NCBI GenBank assembly: GCA_016795565.1
Contig: JAEUGW010000030.1
Coordinates: 24,639 to 88,638 of the forward strand
Source: Opitutaceae bacterium
Lineage (GTDB): Bacteria; Verrucomicrobiota; Verrucomicrobiia; Opitutales; Opitutaceae
Reading direction: 5' to 3'
Length of the DNA: 64,000 nt
Part shown: positions 39,584 to 49,226 of the stretch, one piece after another
Position numbering within the stretch: position 1 is the first letter of the stretch
How the letters are laid out: every line of letters begins with the position of its first letter
Position numbers and translations under genes: made by a program
Notes under the pieces: model-generated
What the model saw: the letters and a program-made list of their open reading frames with translations, nothing else
Told to the model about the DNA's origin: nothing
Database searches by the model: none

Positions 39584-40423
39584 ATGCCCCACCTCGCCCA
39601 CATCGCGAACCTCTGGTCCCTCGTCCGCCATCCCTCCGCCGCCACCGAGTGGTCGCTGGAGCGCAAGATCAAGGCCGTGGCCGCCGCCGGCTTCGACGGC
39701 CTCACCACCGCGCTCACGCCGGAGCACCGCCGCCTCGCCGAGAAACACGGGCTGCGCCACCTGCTCGGCTTCATCTCCTCGCAGAATCCCGCCGACTTCC
39801 CCCGCCTCATCCGCGAACAGAAGGAGGGCGGCGCGATGCACATCAACGTGCAGCTCGACGACCACGACACGCCCCCCGCGCTGGCGACCCGGCATTGGAT
39901 CCAGCTGGAGCGCGCCGCCGAGAAAATCGGCGGGGTCATCGTCTCGCTCGAGATCCACCGCGACACCTGCACGGAGACCCCGGAGAAGACCTACGAGATC
40001 GCTGACCGCTACCACCGGGCGACCGGCCGGCTCTGCAAGATGAACTTCGACTTCTCGCACCTCGCGAGCGTCAAGCACCTCAACCCCGACAACTACATCG
40101 CGCGCCTGCTCGACCATCCCGAACTCGTGCAGCACAGCGAGCAGGTGCATTTCCGGCCGTTCAACGGCCACCACTGCCAGGTGCCGGTCACCCACAAGGG
40201 CGCGCTGTCGCCCGAGGTGAAGAGCTATCTCGTGTTCGTGGAGGCGCTGATGCGGCTCTGGAAAAAGGGCCGCGGCAACCGGAACAAGACGATGTTCGCG
40301 TGCCCGGAGCTCGGGCCCTATGCGCCCGGCGGATCGGGCTACAACATCTCCGGTCTGCCCCCGGCGTGGCCGGATGCGGTCGTGCTCCGCCACGAGCTCG
40401 GCCGGGCGTGGGCGCGGGCGTGA
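39584..40423 (+). CDS. Sugar phosphate isomerase/epimerase-like TIM-barrel protein
   Basis: A 279-residue protein of the xylose-isomerase-like TIM-barrel type. WSLERKIKAVAAAGFDGLTT at the N-terminus, VIVSLEIHRDTCTETPEKTY with the metal-binding Glu and His, NFDFSHLASVKHL, and HFRPFNGHHCQVP follow the family order. The likely role is isomerisation or epimerisation of a sugar or related metabolite; the substrate cannot be told. Transcribed divergently from the Nudix gene. Confidence 0.78.
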   Translation: MPHLAHIANLWSLVRHPSAATEWSLERKIKAVAAAGFDGLTTALTPEHRRLAEKHGLRHLLGFISSQNPADFPRLIREQKEGGAMHINVQLDDHDTPPALATRHWIQLERAAEKIGGVIVSLEIHRDTCTETPEKTYEIADRYHRATGRLCKMNFDFSHLASVKHLNPDNYIARLLDHPELVQHSEQVHFRPFNGHHCQVPVTHKGALSPEVKSYLVFVEALMRLWKKGRGNRNKTMFACPELGPYAPGGSGYNISGLPPAWPDAVVLRHELGRAWARA

Positions 40424-40522
40424 GCCCACCGTTGTTGGCTGCTGCCAACCCGGTGTTTGTCCACGGTTCTCGCCTCCGCGCTGTCCTCCGGCAGCGCCCG
40501 GAGTCGGTGAAACCGAGGCAAA

Positions 40523-42004
40523 TCACATCGGCTTCGGCGAGCGCGGCGGGCAGGTCGCGGCGTTCGTGAGTGGGCAGGCCCGGCGGATGCGCGCCAGCAG
40601 GTCCTGGTAGAAATCAAAACCCGGGTCGCCCGGCGAGCGCGGCAGCCTGCGGTCGAGTTCCTGGGCCAGCGCGATGGCGCGGGCCTGCGATTCCTCGCGG
40701 ATCTTCACGCCGCGCTCGCGATAGCCGGTGTTGTCCACGCCGGCGTGCTCGGCGAGCAGCGGCAGCCACTGGTGGGCGTATTGGACGTGCGCGGTCTCGT
40801 CGATGATGTCGAAGAGCATCATCTCGGCCGACTGCAGGTCCTGGCCTTCCTTGAAGTCCACGTAGCCCTCGTTCTTCACGACGAAGTGGCCGGTCTCCGC
40901 CACGAGGCCGATCATGAACACGTGCTCGTAGAGCTGCGCCTTGGTGAGCGGCTCGGCCCGGAACGGGGCGAGGAGCTCCTGCTGGCGCGCATAGGCCTCG
41001 TCGAGCGTGATGCCCCGCCGGGCGGCCTGTTCCCTGAGCTCGGCGTCGCGCACCAGCTGGTCGTAGCCCGAGAAGCCGACGTCCTCCAGGCTGATGCCGA
41101 AGTCGCGCAGGCGCGAGTAGCCCGAGTCGCCGTGGCGGGATTCGTCCCACAGGTGGCGGGAGATGATGTGCTGCCACGCCCACGGCATGTAGTGGCCGTA
41201 GTAGAGCCAGAGCAACTGGTCGTCGGGCAGGTTCTTCTCGAGCATGTAGCCAAAGGCCCAGAACAGGCGGCGCGCCTCGAGGTTGGTGGCGAAGTCGGCG
41301 CGCACGTAATCCATGAACGGCTGGCGCGGCCGGATGGGCACGTTGCGGGCGCTGAATTTGCTCAGGCGGAAATCCGTGGCGACGCCGGCCGGTTGCGCCT
41401 CGGCCCCGGGGGCGACGGGCAGGGGCGCGCGGAACTGGCCGCAGTCCTCCAGGAGGGCAGTGACCCGGGCCCGATAGGCGGCATCGGTCGTGTGCGGCAC
41501 GCGGCGGCGGTAGTCGCGATACCAGAGCCACTGCTGGCTCTTGATCTGGTTGATCTCGTGCAACAGCGCGATGGTCGGTGCGTCGTGGATTGGGTGGACG
41601 AGGCCGATGTATTCGCCATAGGCGCCGACGAGCGTTTTCAGGAGCAGCTCATAGATGCCGTCGAGCGCGTCCTGCAGGGAGGGCGCGAGCAGCACGGCGT
41701 TGGCGAGGTGCTCGAGGCGCGCGGAGACGGGGGCGTCGGCCTTGCCGCCGGGGAACTGCTCGATGCGCTCGCGCAGGCGGCGGACGCACTCGGCCTGATC
41801 CCAGATGTGGCGGTGGAGCGCGCTCTTGTTCTCCCACTCGGCGACGTCGCGGCCCCACGCGGCGAGCAGGCGGTGGATGCTGCGCTCCGCGTATTGCCAG
41901 TCGTTCATGAGGTCCACGTTGCGCGGACGCTGCTTCGTGGAGGACTCGACGAGCACCGTCGGCCAAGGGGGAGGGGAGAGGGGTTCCGCAGCGCTCGGAC
42001 TCAT
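40523..42004 (-). CDS. Ferritin-like metalloprotein of unknown function
   Basis: About 493 residues from ATG 42002-42004 (MSPSAAEPL); an ATG at 42109 would add 35 residues but overlaps the divergent dioxygenase start. The protein is rich in helices. HLWDESRHGDSGYSRL, GLVAETGHFVV and DIIDETAHVQYAHQWLP contain E-x-x-H pairs, as in di-iron ferritin-like proteins. No specific family was recognised. Its divergent neighbour is a PhyH-type dioxygenase, so an oxygen-dependent joint pathway is possible. Confidence 0.65.
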   Translation of the reverse strand: MSPSAAEPLSPPPWPTVLVESSTKQRPRNVDLMNDWQYAERSIHRLLAAWGRDVAEWENKSALHRHIWDQAECVRRLRERIEQFPGGKADAPVSARLEHLANAVLLAPSLQDALDGIYELLLKTLVGAYGEYIGLVHPIHDAPTIALLHEINQIKSQQWLWYRDYRRRVPHTTDAAYRARVTALLEDCGQFRAPLPVAPGAEAQPAGVATDFRLSKFSARNVPIRPRQPFMDYVRADFATNLEARRLFWAFGYMLEKNLPDDQLLWLYYGHYMPWAWQHIISRHLWDESRHGDSGYSRLRDFGISLEDVGFSGYDQLVRDAELREQAARRGITLDEAYARQQELLAPFRAEPLTKAQLYEHVFMIGLVAETGHFVVKNEGYVDFKEGQDLQSAEMMLFDIIDETAHVQYAHQWLPLLAEHAGVDNTGYRERGVKIREESQARAIALAQELDRRLPRSPGDPGFDFYQDLLARIRRACPLTNAATCPPRSPKPM

Positions 42005-42107
42005 GACGACGACGACACAAAATTCCGCGCGGGACTCAAGCCCGGTGCGCTGAATATTCATCCCCTCGGCGGTTGCGCCGCATCCAAGAATTCCCCTGAA
42101 TCCCGGC

Positions 42108-43145
42108 ATGATCCCACCCCGGTCGCTGTCAGCGGAACAAGTCGCCTCCTTTCACGAGCTTGGTTACCTCATTGTGCCGGATGTCTTCGACCCGGCGGAC
42201 CTGGAGCCGCTCCGGCAGGAAATGCACCGGGAGATCGGCCGGAAGGCGGCTGCGCTGCAGGCCGCGGGCAAGCTGTCGCAGCTCCATGCCGACCTCGGCT
42301 TCGACCACCAGCTCGCCGCCATCCAGCGCGACTCGGCGGAGAACGGCGAGGCGATAATCAAGCACCTGGAGGGCCTGCGCGGCGGCGGCTTTCACGCCCC
42401 GGAGATGTTTGAGGTGATCGCCCACCCGAAGATGCAGGCCGCCGTCGGCTCGCTCCTCCGCACGGAGGAAATCGTGGCCTCCTCGGTCTATCGCATCCGG
42501 CCGAAGCTGCCCAACTCCGGCCGCGGCATCGTGCCCTGGCACCAGGACAGCGGCTATTTCGCGACGCATTGCGACACGCAGCTCATCATCACCTGCTGGG
42601 TGCCGCTGGTGGACGCCACGGTGGAGAACGGCTGCATGCAGATCCTGCCGCGCGCGCACCTCGGCAAGGTCGTGAAGCACAACACCGGCGGCAACGCCGG
42701 CTTCCTTGTCATCAAGGACGAGGATCTCCCCGACGATCCGCGCAAGGCCATCACGGCGGCCTGCCCGCGCGGCGGCGTGGTGTTCATGACCAACCGCACG
42801 CCCCACTGCTCCACGCCCAACACCTCCGACCACATCCGCTGGAGCGTGGACCTGCGCTACCAATCCGCCACCACCCCGAGCAATGTCGGGCTGGAGCCCG
42901 CGGCGATCGCCGCCGACGGGACGGCCGATGACGATTTCTACGCGAAGGTGAATGTCGCCTGCTACCCGCCGGAGGCCGATTTCCTCGTGAGCAGCCGGCA
43001 GCATCCGGAACTCGTCACCACCTACGCGGAATACTCCCGGCGCCGGGAGATCTACGACCGCACGAAGTCCGAATTCTCCGCCTACCGCCGCTGGCGGGAC
43101 CAGCCGGCCGCGGCCGAGCCCGCGGGCGCGCGCACTGGGCACTGA
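42108..43145 (+). CDS. Phytanoyl-CoA dioxygenase-family (PhyH) protein
   Basis: A 345-residue Fe(II)/2-oxoglutarate oxygenase. The start MIPPRSLSAEQVASFHELGY is typical. VPWHQDSGYF holds the HxD iron ligands, TPHCSTPNTSDHIRWSVDLR the distal His and the 2-oxoglutarate-binding Arg. The substrate is unknown. The start overlaps the longest form of the divergent ferritin-like gene by two bases, so the two share a compact promoter region. Confidence 0.88.
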   Translation: MIPPRSLSAEQVASFHELGYLIVPDVFDPADLEPLRQEMHREIGRKAAALQAAGKLSQLHADLGFDHQLAAIQRDSAENGEAIIKHLEGLRGGGFHAPEMFEVIAHPKMQAAVGSLLRTEEIVASSVYRIRPKLPNSGRGIVPWHQDSGYFATHCDTQLIITCWVPLVDATVENGCMQILPRAHLGKVVKHNTGGNAGFLVIKDEDLPDDPRKAITAACPRGGVVFMTNRTPHCSTPNTSDHIRWSVDLRYQSATTPSNVGLEPAAIAADGTADDDFYAKVNVACYPPEADFLVSSRQHPELVTTYAEYSRRREIYDRTKSEFSAYRRWRDQPAAAEPAGARTGH

Positions 43146-43214
43146 GCCGGGGAGCCGCCGGCGCGGCAATATGAGCGTGACCTTTGGGCGGCGCCGGGCG
43201 ACAAAACCGGTGCC

Positions 43215-44819
43215 GTGGCTGCCAACCGGACATTGATACTCGACTGCGGGGCCAGCCGGACGGCACTGTGTGCCTTCAGCCGCCAGGGGCAACGCCTTCG
43301 CCTGGACCACTACGCGGCGGTGACATTTCCCGCGCAGGCGGGCGGCGAGGACAACTGGCTGGCGCACACACAGGCGGCGCTGCCCGCCTTGCAAGCCAGG
43401 CTGAAGCTCGCGGGCCCGGTCGTGCTGGTGCTGCCCGCCCATCTGGCGCTGACCAAGCTCATCAAGACGCCCCGGGTCGAGCCGGCGCAGCGGGAGAAAA
43501 TCATCCGCTTCGAGGCGGAGCAGAGCATTCCCTATGCGCTGGACGACGTGGTGTGGGACAGCGCCATCGCGGCGGAGAACCCCCGGGAATTCGAGATGTT
43601 GCTGGTGGCCGCCAAGCTCGAGGCCGTCGAGCCGCTCTGCGCCGCCGTGCAGGCCGCCGGATTGGAACCGCGCCTGATCCTGCCATCGCCGCTGGCGACG
43701 CTTGCGGCGTTCCGCCTCGCCCAGCCCGCGGCCACGGAACCCGCCCTCGTGCTCAATCTCGGCTCGCGCTCGACCACGCTGCTGTTGACCGAGGGGCCGC
43801 GTTTTGCCGCCCGCACGCTGGCCTTGGGCGGGCAGGCCCTCACGCAACAGATTGCCGCGAATCAGGACTGCGAGCCGGAGGAGGCCGAGCGCATCAAGCT
43901 CTCCGCGCACAACCGCAGCCTGACGGCGGACGCGCTGGCCACCCACGCCACCCGGCTGGCGCAGGAAATCACCCGGACGGTGCTGCATTTCCGCCGGCAG
44001 GGCGGCCTGGAAAATCCCGTTCGCCTCATCCTCACCGGGGGCGGCGCCGGGCTCGCCGGCCTGGGCGAGGCGCTGGCGGAGAAACTCAAGGTGCCGGTGG
44101 GCCGGCTGGATGCGCTCGGCGCGGTTGAGCTCGCCGCCGGCGCGGCGCGCAACGATGCCGCCGCCGCCGCGCTGAGCCTGACGGACTTGGTGGGAGCGGC
44201 GGTCACGCAGCTGCGGCCGGGCCACCCGGTGCTGAATCTGCTGCCCCCGGCGTTGCGCCAGCAGGAGGGCCGGCGGCGCCGCCAACCCTGGCTGGCCGCA
44301 GCCGCGGTGCTTGCGGTGGCGGCACTGCTGCCGCCTTTGGTGCATTACCGGACGGTGGCGGTCATCGCCGGGGTGAAAACCGCCGCCATCGAGCGCGAGC
44401 TGGCGCCGTGGCGCGAGCGCGAGGCCCGCAACCGCGCCGCGCTGCAGCAACTCGCGGCGCTGAAGGAACAGATCGCGGAACTGCAGGGCATCCAGGATCG
44501 GCGCAGCGGCTGGCTGAGCCTGCTCGCGGACCTGCAGGATCGCCTCGTGCGGGTGGAGGATGTGTGGCTGGAGCAGCTGGCCATCGCCTCCGCGCCCGGC
44601 GCCCCGATCCGGCTCGCCGTCTCCGGCCGGATGCTCGACAAGACCAACCCGCTCGCCAAGGTCAGTCCCGAGACCTACCGCCGCGTGCAGGCGCTGCTCG
44701 CGAGCCTGGTGGACTCGCCGTTTGTCGCCGGGATCGAGGCCGAGCGCTTCGACAACGGGCAGCCCGGCATCCTGAAATTCGACTGCGTGCTCGTGGCCGA
44801 CCCGGCCCGGCCGCTCTGA
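43215..44819 (+). CDS. PilM-PilN-like fusion protein (Amuc_1101-like)
   Basis: A 534-residue protein with a GTG start. Residues 1-340 have an actin/FtsA-like PilM fold (LILDCGASRTALCAFSRQG, IIRFEAEQSIPYALDDVVWD, VLNLGSRSTTLLLTEG, LILTGGGAGLAGLGEAL). A membrane segment near 360 (WLAAAAVLAVAALLPPLV), a coiled coil and a PilN-like domain follow. In Akkermansia the equivalent is Amuc_1101. It should anchor the cytoplasmic side of the pilus-like machine. It is the first of four tightly spaced genes. Confidence 0.82.
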   Translation: MAANRTLILDCGASRTALCAFSRQGQRLRLDHYAAVTFPAQAGGEDNWLAHTQAALPALQARLKLAGPVVLVLPAHLALTKLIKTPRVEPAQREKIIRFEAEQSIPYALDDVVWDSAIAAENPREFEMLLVAAKLEAVEPLCAAVQAAGLEPRLILPSPLATLAAFRLAQPAATEPALVLNLGSRSTTLLLTEGPRFAARTLALGGQALTQQIAANQDCEPEEAERIKLSAHNRSLTADALATHATRLAQEITRTVLHFRRQGGLENPVRLILTGGGAGLAGLGEALAEKLKVPVGRLDALGAVELAAGAARNDAAAAALSLTDLVGAAVTQLRPGHPVLNLLPPALRQQEGRRRRQPWLAAAAVLAVAALLPPLVHYRTVAVIAGVKTAAIERELAPWREREARNRAALQQLAALKEQIAELQGIQDRRSGWLSLLADLQDRLVRVEDVWLEQLAIASAPGAPIRLAVSGRMLDKTNPLAKVSPETYRRVQALLASLVDSPFVAGIEAERFDNGQPGILKFDCVLVADPARPL

Positions 44820-44821
44820 CC

Positions 44822-45739
44822 ATGAGCTGGCTGAAGCGCCATCCGCTGCTGGGTGCCGGGCTGGTTCTCGGCTTGCTCGCGGTGGCGGCGGAAGGTTGGT
44901 TCCTCCAGCAGGCGAGGCAGCAGGCCGCCCGGGCCGGGGCCGCGCTCGAGCAGAAAAAGCAGGAGCGCGACTGGCTCGCCCGGCAATCGCCGGCGCCAAG
45001 CGCCGCCAATGAGCAGGCCATCACGCAGGAGCTGCTCCAGTCGCGCCGGGAGCTGGCGGGGCTGCGCGCCGCCCTGCAGGCCCGCGATGGGGAGGCGGCC
45101 GGGCTCGCGCCGCCCGCCAAGCCGCTCGACGCGTATTTTGCCATCGCCGCGTTCGTGGAGAAGAGCCGGGCGTTGGCCGCCCGCGCCCAAGTGTTGATCA
45201 AGCCGGACGAGCGCTTCGGCTTTGCCACCCACGCCAACGAGGGCCCGGAACCGGAGCTGCTGCCGGCGGTGTTCCGCCAGCAACTCGCACTGCAATACCT
45301 GGTGGAGAAGCTCCTGGAGGCCCGCCCGCGCACGCTGCTCGGCGTGCAGCGCGAACGCCCCCTGACGGCCGCCCAGCGCGCGCAACGCAATCAACCCGGC
45401 GCGTCCGCCGCCGCCGCAAGCGCGACGGGGAGCGATTTCTTTGCGTTCGACCCGCAGGTCGCCCTGCGCCGGCCCGGCCGGGTCGAAAGCGAGGCCTACC
45501 GTCTGGAATTCACCGGGCAGACGCCCGCGCTGCGGGCCTTCCTGAACAGTTTGGCCGCCGGCCCGCGGCCCGTCATCGTGCGGCAGGTGGAGGTGGAACG
45601 ACTGGCGGCGGAAGTGGCGTCCGCCGCCGTGCCCGCGGCGGAAGCGCCGGTGCCTTTGGTCGCGCAGAATCTTTCAAAGTTTGCGGTCGTCGTGGAATGT
45701 GTTGAGCTGCTGCCAGCCCCGGAGCCCGCCACCCCATGA
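44822..45739 (+). CDS. Amuc_1100-like pilus-associated protein
   Basis: A 305-residue protein starting at ATG 44822, two bases after the previous stop. It has one N-terminal membrane helix (LGAGLVLGLLAVAAEGWFL), a coiled coil to about residue 100 (LLQSRRELAGLRAALQARDG), and a C-terminal alpha/beta domain (SEAYRLEFTGQTPALRAFLN, then PVIVRQVEVERL). The length, topology and gene order match Amuc_1100 of Akkermansia muciniphila, a membrane protein known for host effects. The match is by architecture and locus, not by alignment. Confidence 0.75.
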   Translation: MSWLKRHPLLGAGLVLGLLAVAAEGWFLQQARQQAARAGAALEQKKQERDWLARQSPAPSAANEQAITQELLQSRRELAGLRAALQARDGEAAGLAPPAKPLDAYFAIAAFVEKSRALAARAQVLIKPDERFGFATHANEGPEPELLPAVFRQQLALQYLVEKLLEARPRTLLGVQRERPLTAAQRAQRNQPGASAAAASATGSDFFAFDPQVALRRPGRVESEAYRLEFTGQTPALRAFLNSLAAGPRPVIVRQVEVERLAAEVASAAVPAAEAPVPLVAQNLSKFAVVVECVELLPAPEPATP

Positions 45740-46659
45740 GCGCCCTCATCAAGTCCGGTTACGACAAGCTGCTGGCGGCTGGCGCGCTCCTGCTGCTGGC
45801 CGCGAGCCTCGGGTGGGTGGGCTCGCACCAGTCCGTGATTGCCGCGCTCCGCAGCCAAGCGGTGGCGGCTGAGCTGACCGGCGTGGCTTACACTCCGTCC
45901 GCCCCGCGCCGGTTGGAGACCAATCCTGCGGTCTGGGCGCGGCCGGAAGCCCAATCCCACGGCTCGGGCTGGCTCTACGAGGTGTTCACGCCGCCGGTCA
46001 TCTATTACAACACGCTGGCCCGGTCCTTCGCCGTGACGCCTCCGCTGAACCCCGCGGACGGTGGCGCGCCCTTCGGCCTCGAGTTGCTGGACGTGAAGCT
46101 CGAGCCCTACCGGCTGCAGCTGGTTGGCTACTTTGGCGAGCCGGGCGACTATCTCGCGGCGTTTGTCAGCGCGAACCAGGCGGAGACCTTGCTCGCGCGC
46201 AGCGGCCGCCGTTTCGAGCAACTCGGGCTGAGCCTGCGGAGCTTCGACGTGAAAAAGGTCGAGGTGCCGCATGACGACGCGCGGCCGGTTTACGATGTGG
46301 CCGCGCTGGCCGTGCTGTTCGACGAGCAATCCGGCACGGAGGTCGTCCTCGACAGCCGCACCCGCAAGCTCACCGACACGCCGCTCGCGGTGCTCCGCTG
46401 GGGGACGGGCGGCAGTTCGACCCGGACCCTGCGCGAAGGGGACACCTTCACCGACGGGAACGGCAGCTACCGGATCGAGCGCATCCAGCTCGACCCGCCC
46501 GAGGTGGTCGTGGCCCGGCAAACGCCGGGGCTGCCGCTGCCCGAGTCCCGGGTGCTGCGCCCGGTCGGCAAGGACGGCGGGCAGATCGCCGGCCAGCCGG
46601 CCAAGGCGGGCAAGTTTGCCACCCCACCCAAAACCGGACTCGCCCACAATCCGCCTTGA
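45736..46659 (+). CDS. Amuc_1099-like protein of the pilus-like locus
   Basis: A 307-residue protein with a single N-terminal membrane helix (LLAAGALLLLAASLGWVGS) and a mainly beta-strand exterior part (FGLELLDVKLEPYRLQLVGY, YRIERIQLDPPEVVVARQTP) that resembles the PilP/GspC-type repeat supplying contacts to a secretin. It overlaps the previous gene by four bases (ATGA). A role bridging the inner-membrane components and the secretin is inferred from fold and position. Confidence 0.68.
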   Translation: MSALIKSGYDKLLAAGALLLLAASLGWVGSHQSVIAALRSQAVAAELTGVAYTPSAPRRLETNPAVWARPEAQSHGSGWLYEVFTPPVIYYNTLARSFAVTPPLNPADGGAPFGLELLDVKLEPYRLQLVGYFGEPGDYLAAFVSANQAETLLARSGRRFEQLGLSLRSFDVKKVEVPHDDARPVYDVAALAVLFDEQSGTEVVLDSRTRKLTDTPLAVLRWGTGGSSTRTLREGDTFTDGNGSYRIERIQLDPPEVVVARQTPGLPLPESRVLRPVGKDGGQIAGQPAKAGKFATPPKTGLAHNPP

Positions 46660-46670
46660 GCACCCCAACC

Positions 46671-49163
46671 ATGATCCGTCCACCGCGCCACATGCTCGTT
46701 TTGCTGGGGATCGCCGGCTTCGGGCTCGCGCGGCTGCTCGCCGCACCCCCGGCCGAACCGGATGCGGCGGCGACCAAGATCCGCCTGCTCTCCGCCGCGC
46801 TGCACGCGCGCGACACGGGCGACACGGCGGCGGCGCGGCAGAAACTGGAGGAGCTGCTCCAGCTCAGTCCGAATGACGAGACCGTCAAACGGCTGCTCGC
46901 CAGCCTCGAGCGGCTGCCGGAAAAGAAAATCAGTGTCTCCGGTGGCACGGCCGCGCCGGCGGCCCCGACCCTCACCGAGCCCGACCAGTTGGTCCAGGCG
47001 GAGGAAGCCCGGCAGGGCCGGATGCTGGAAGCCGCCGCGACCGCGACCAAGGAAGCCCGCGCCCTGGCCCGGCAGAATCAATTTGCGCCCGCCTTGGACG
47101 CGTTGGATCGGGCCCGCGCCCAGTTGCCGGACAATGCCCTGACGGCCGCCGCGCTGACCGAGCTCGACATTGCCCAGGCGGAGATCAGCACCGCGCGCGA
47201 CAATTTTCTCCGCTCGGCCCCGGCCCCCGCCTCGGCGGAGCCGGAGCCGGCTTCACCACCGCCGGAGGTGCCGAGCCCGGCCAGTCTGGCCGCCCGCGGG
47301 CGCAGCCAGTATCTGGCCGGCGAGGCGGCGGCCGCCGCCGAGACCTTCCGGCAAGTCGAGGCGCAGGATCCGGGCAACGCTGACGCCCGCTATTTCTTGC
47401 AGCGCATCGCCCAGGAGTCGCCCGCGCCGGCCGCCGCGCGCCCGCGCACCAGCGGCCAGATGCTGGGCGAGGTGGACCAGGCCTGGCGGCGGCCGGGCGT
47501 GTTCGCGGAAAAACCGTCCGGCGGTGCGGTGGCGGCGGGGCCCTCGCCCTTGCTGGCCAAGCTGAACGCCATCACGCTGCCGAACGTGAACTTCAGCGGC
47601 ATGGAGCTGAGCCGCGTGGTCAACACGCTCAGCGTCATCTCGGAGGAATTTGACCGCACCGGCGGCTCGCCGCGGGGCGTGAACATCGTCCTGCTCGATC
47701 CGACCGGCGCCGACCCGACGGTCAATCTCACGCTGCGCAACCTGTCGCTGAAGCGCGTGCTCGATTTCATCACCGATGCCGTGGGCTACCAATACGAGGT
47801 GCAGGCCGACGCCGTGGTCGTGCGCCCCGGCGGCGGGCAGTCGGCGCTCGAGACCCAGTTCTTCCCGGTCTCCCGCTCGACGGTGCTGCGCCTGACCGGC
47901 AGGGGCGCGGCCCCGCCGGCGGTGGAGGGAGCGCCGCCCACCGCCGCGAGCGTCGAGAACGAGGGGCAGTCCATCCGGAACTTCCTCCAACTCGCCGGCG
48001 TGGGCTTCGAGGGCGTCGCCGGCAGCGCCCTGGCCTTCGACGGCTCGCAGATCATCGCCACGCAGACCCCGCGCAACCTCGAGCGCATCCGGAACATCCT
48101 GACCCGCTACAACGACGTGCGGCAGGTCGAGATCGAGGCCAAGTTCATGGAGGTGCAGCAGGGCGCGCTGGAGGAACTCGGCGTGCAGTGGAACCTCGCC
48201 AACAAGCTCACGCAGCGCAACGCCGCGCAGGCCACCTACACCACGGGCGACGGCCTCAACCGCACGCTGGCCGACGCCTTCCGCAACGCCACGACGTCCC
48301 AGCAGATTTCCATCACGGGAACCGGCCAGCCCGAGGGCGGGCTCAACCTCCCGGCCGCCGCCCCGACCATCCCTGGCGGCGTGCTGCTCGGGGCCGGCGC
48401 GGGACCGCTGGCCAACATCGCGGGCATCGTCGGCGAGTTTGACGTGCAGGCCGTGATCCGCGCCCTGTCGCAGAAGAGCGGCACCGAGCTGTTGAGCGCG
48501 CCGAAGCTCACGGTGCTCTCGGGCAACCCGGCCACCATCACGGTGGCGCAGGAGCTGCGCTATCCGCAGTCCTACGGCCAGATCCAGTCGCAGGTCGGCA
48601 CCGGCAGCGTGTCCGGCGGCGGGTCGGCCGGTGTGTCCATCACCTCGGGCACGCCGCAGGAGTTCACCACCCGCAACGTGGGCGTGGAACTGCGGGTGAC
48701 ACCCACCGTCGAGGAGGACGATTACAGCGTGAGCCTCGACCTGAACCCGAAGGTCACGGAGTTCGAGGGCTTCGTCGAATACGGCGGGCCGAGCGTGGCC
48801 ATCTCCGGTGGCACGACGGTGACGGTGCCGCCGGGCTTTTATCAGCCCATCTTCGCCGTGCGCGAGGTGACGACCAAGGTCACGATCTGGGATGGCGCCA
48901 CGCTCGTCATGGGCGGCCTGACCCGGGAGGACGTGAAAAAGGTGAGCGACAAGGTGCCGGTGCTCGGCAGCCTGCCGGTGGTCGGCCGGCTGTTCCGCAG
49001 CCAGGGCGAGAGCTCGCAGAAGCGCAATTTGCTCATCTTCGTCACGGCCAATCTCGTCAGTCCCGGCGGCTCCCTGAAGAAGCAAACGATCCCGGGGGCG
49101 GTCCCCGGCGCGCTGTATCAGAACCCGACCATCGTGACCCCCGCCGGCGCGGCCGGGCGGTAG
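46671..49163 (+). CDS. Secretin (PilQ/GspD-like, Amuc_1098-like)
   Basis: An 830-residue protein; ATG 46671 gives a signal peptide (MLVLLGIAGFGLARLLAA), and a TTG at 46656 overlapping the previous stop is an alternative. TPR-like helices occupy residues about 30-270. N-domains follow (VNIVLLDPTGADPTVNLTLR and IRNILTRYNDVRQVEIEAKF). The secretin core includes LSQKSGTELLSAPKLTVLSG, VGVELRVTPTVEEDDYSVSL and VPVLGSLPVVGRLFRSQ. It forms the outer-membrane pore of the pilus-like system. Confidence 0.9.
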   Translation: MIRPPRHMLVLLGIAGFGLARLLAAPPAEPDAAATKIRLLSAALHARDTGDTAAARQKLEELLQLSPNDETVKRLLASLERLPEKKISVSGGTAAPAAPTLTEPDQLVQAEEARQGRMLEAAATATKEARALARQNQFAPALDALDRARAQLPDNALTAAALTELDIAQAEISTARDNFLRSAPAPASAEPEPASPPPEVPSPASLAARGRSQYLAGEAAAAAETFRQVEAQDPGNADARYFLQRIAQESPAPAAARPRTSGQMLGEVDQAWRRPGVFAEKPSGGAVAAGPSPLLAKLNAITLPNVNFSGMELSRVVNTLSVISEEFDRTGGSPRGVNIVLLDPTGADPTVNLTLRNLSLKRVLDFITDAVGYQYEVQADAVVVRPGGGQSALETQFFPVSRSTVLRLTGRGAAPPAVEGAPPTAASVENEGQSIRNFLQLAGVGFEGVAGSALAFDGSQIIATQTPRNLERIRNILTRYNDVRQVEIEAKFMEVQQGALEELGVQWNLANKLTQRNAAQATYTTGDGLNRTLADAFRNATTSQQISITGTGQPEGGLNLPAAAPTIPGGVLLGAGAGPLANIAGIVGEFDVQAVIRALSQKSGTELLSAPKLTVLSGNPATITVAQELRYPQSYGQIQSQVGTGSVSGGGSAGVSITSGTPQEFTTRNVGVELRVTPTVEEDDYSVSLDLNPKVTEFEGFVEYGGPSVAISGGTTVTVPPGFYQPIFAVREVTTKVTIWDGATLVMGGLTREDVKKVSDKVPVLGSLPVVGRLFRSQGESSQKRNLLIFVTANLVSPGGSLKKQTIPGAVPGALYQNPTIVTPAGAAGR

Positions 49164-49226
49164 GAGTAGCTGCGGCGCAAAAATTCCCCTTGAAGCGCGG
49201 CGGCTTCTGCGCGCATCTTGCGGGGG

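Noticed and set aside
42129..44999. Open frame of 956 codons on the minus strand
   Set aside because: It is antisense to the PhyH gene and the PilM-PilN-like gene, both of which have clear conserved motifs.
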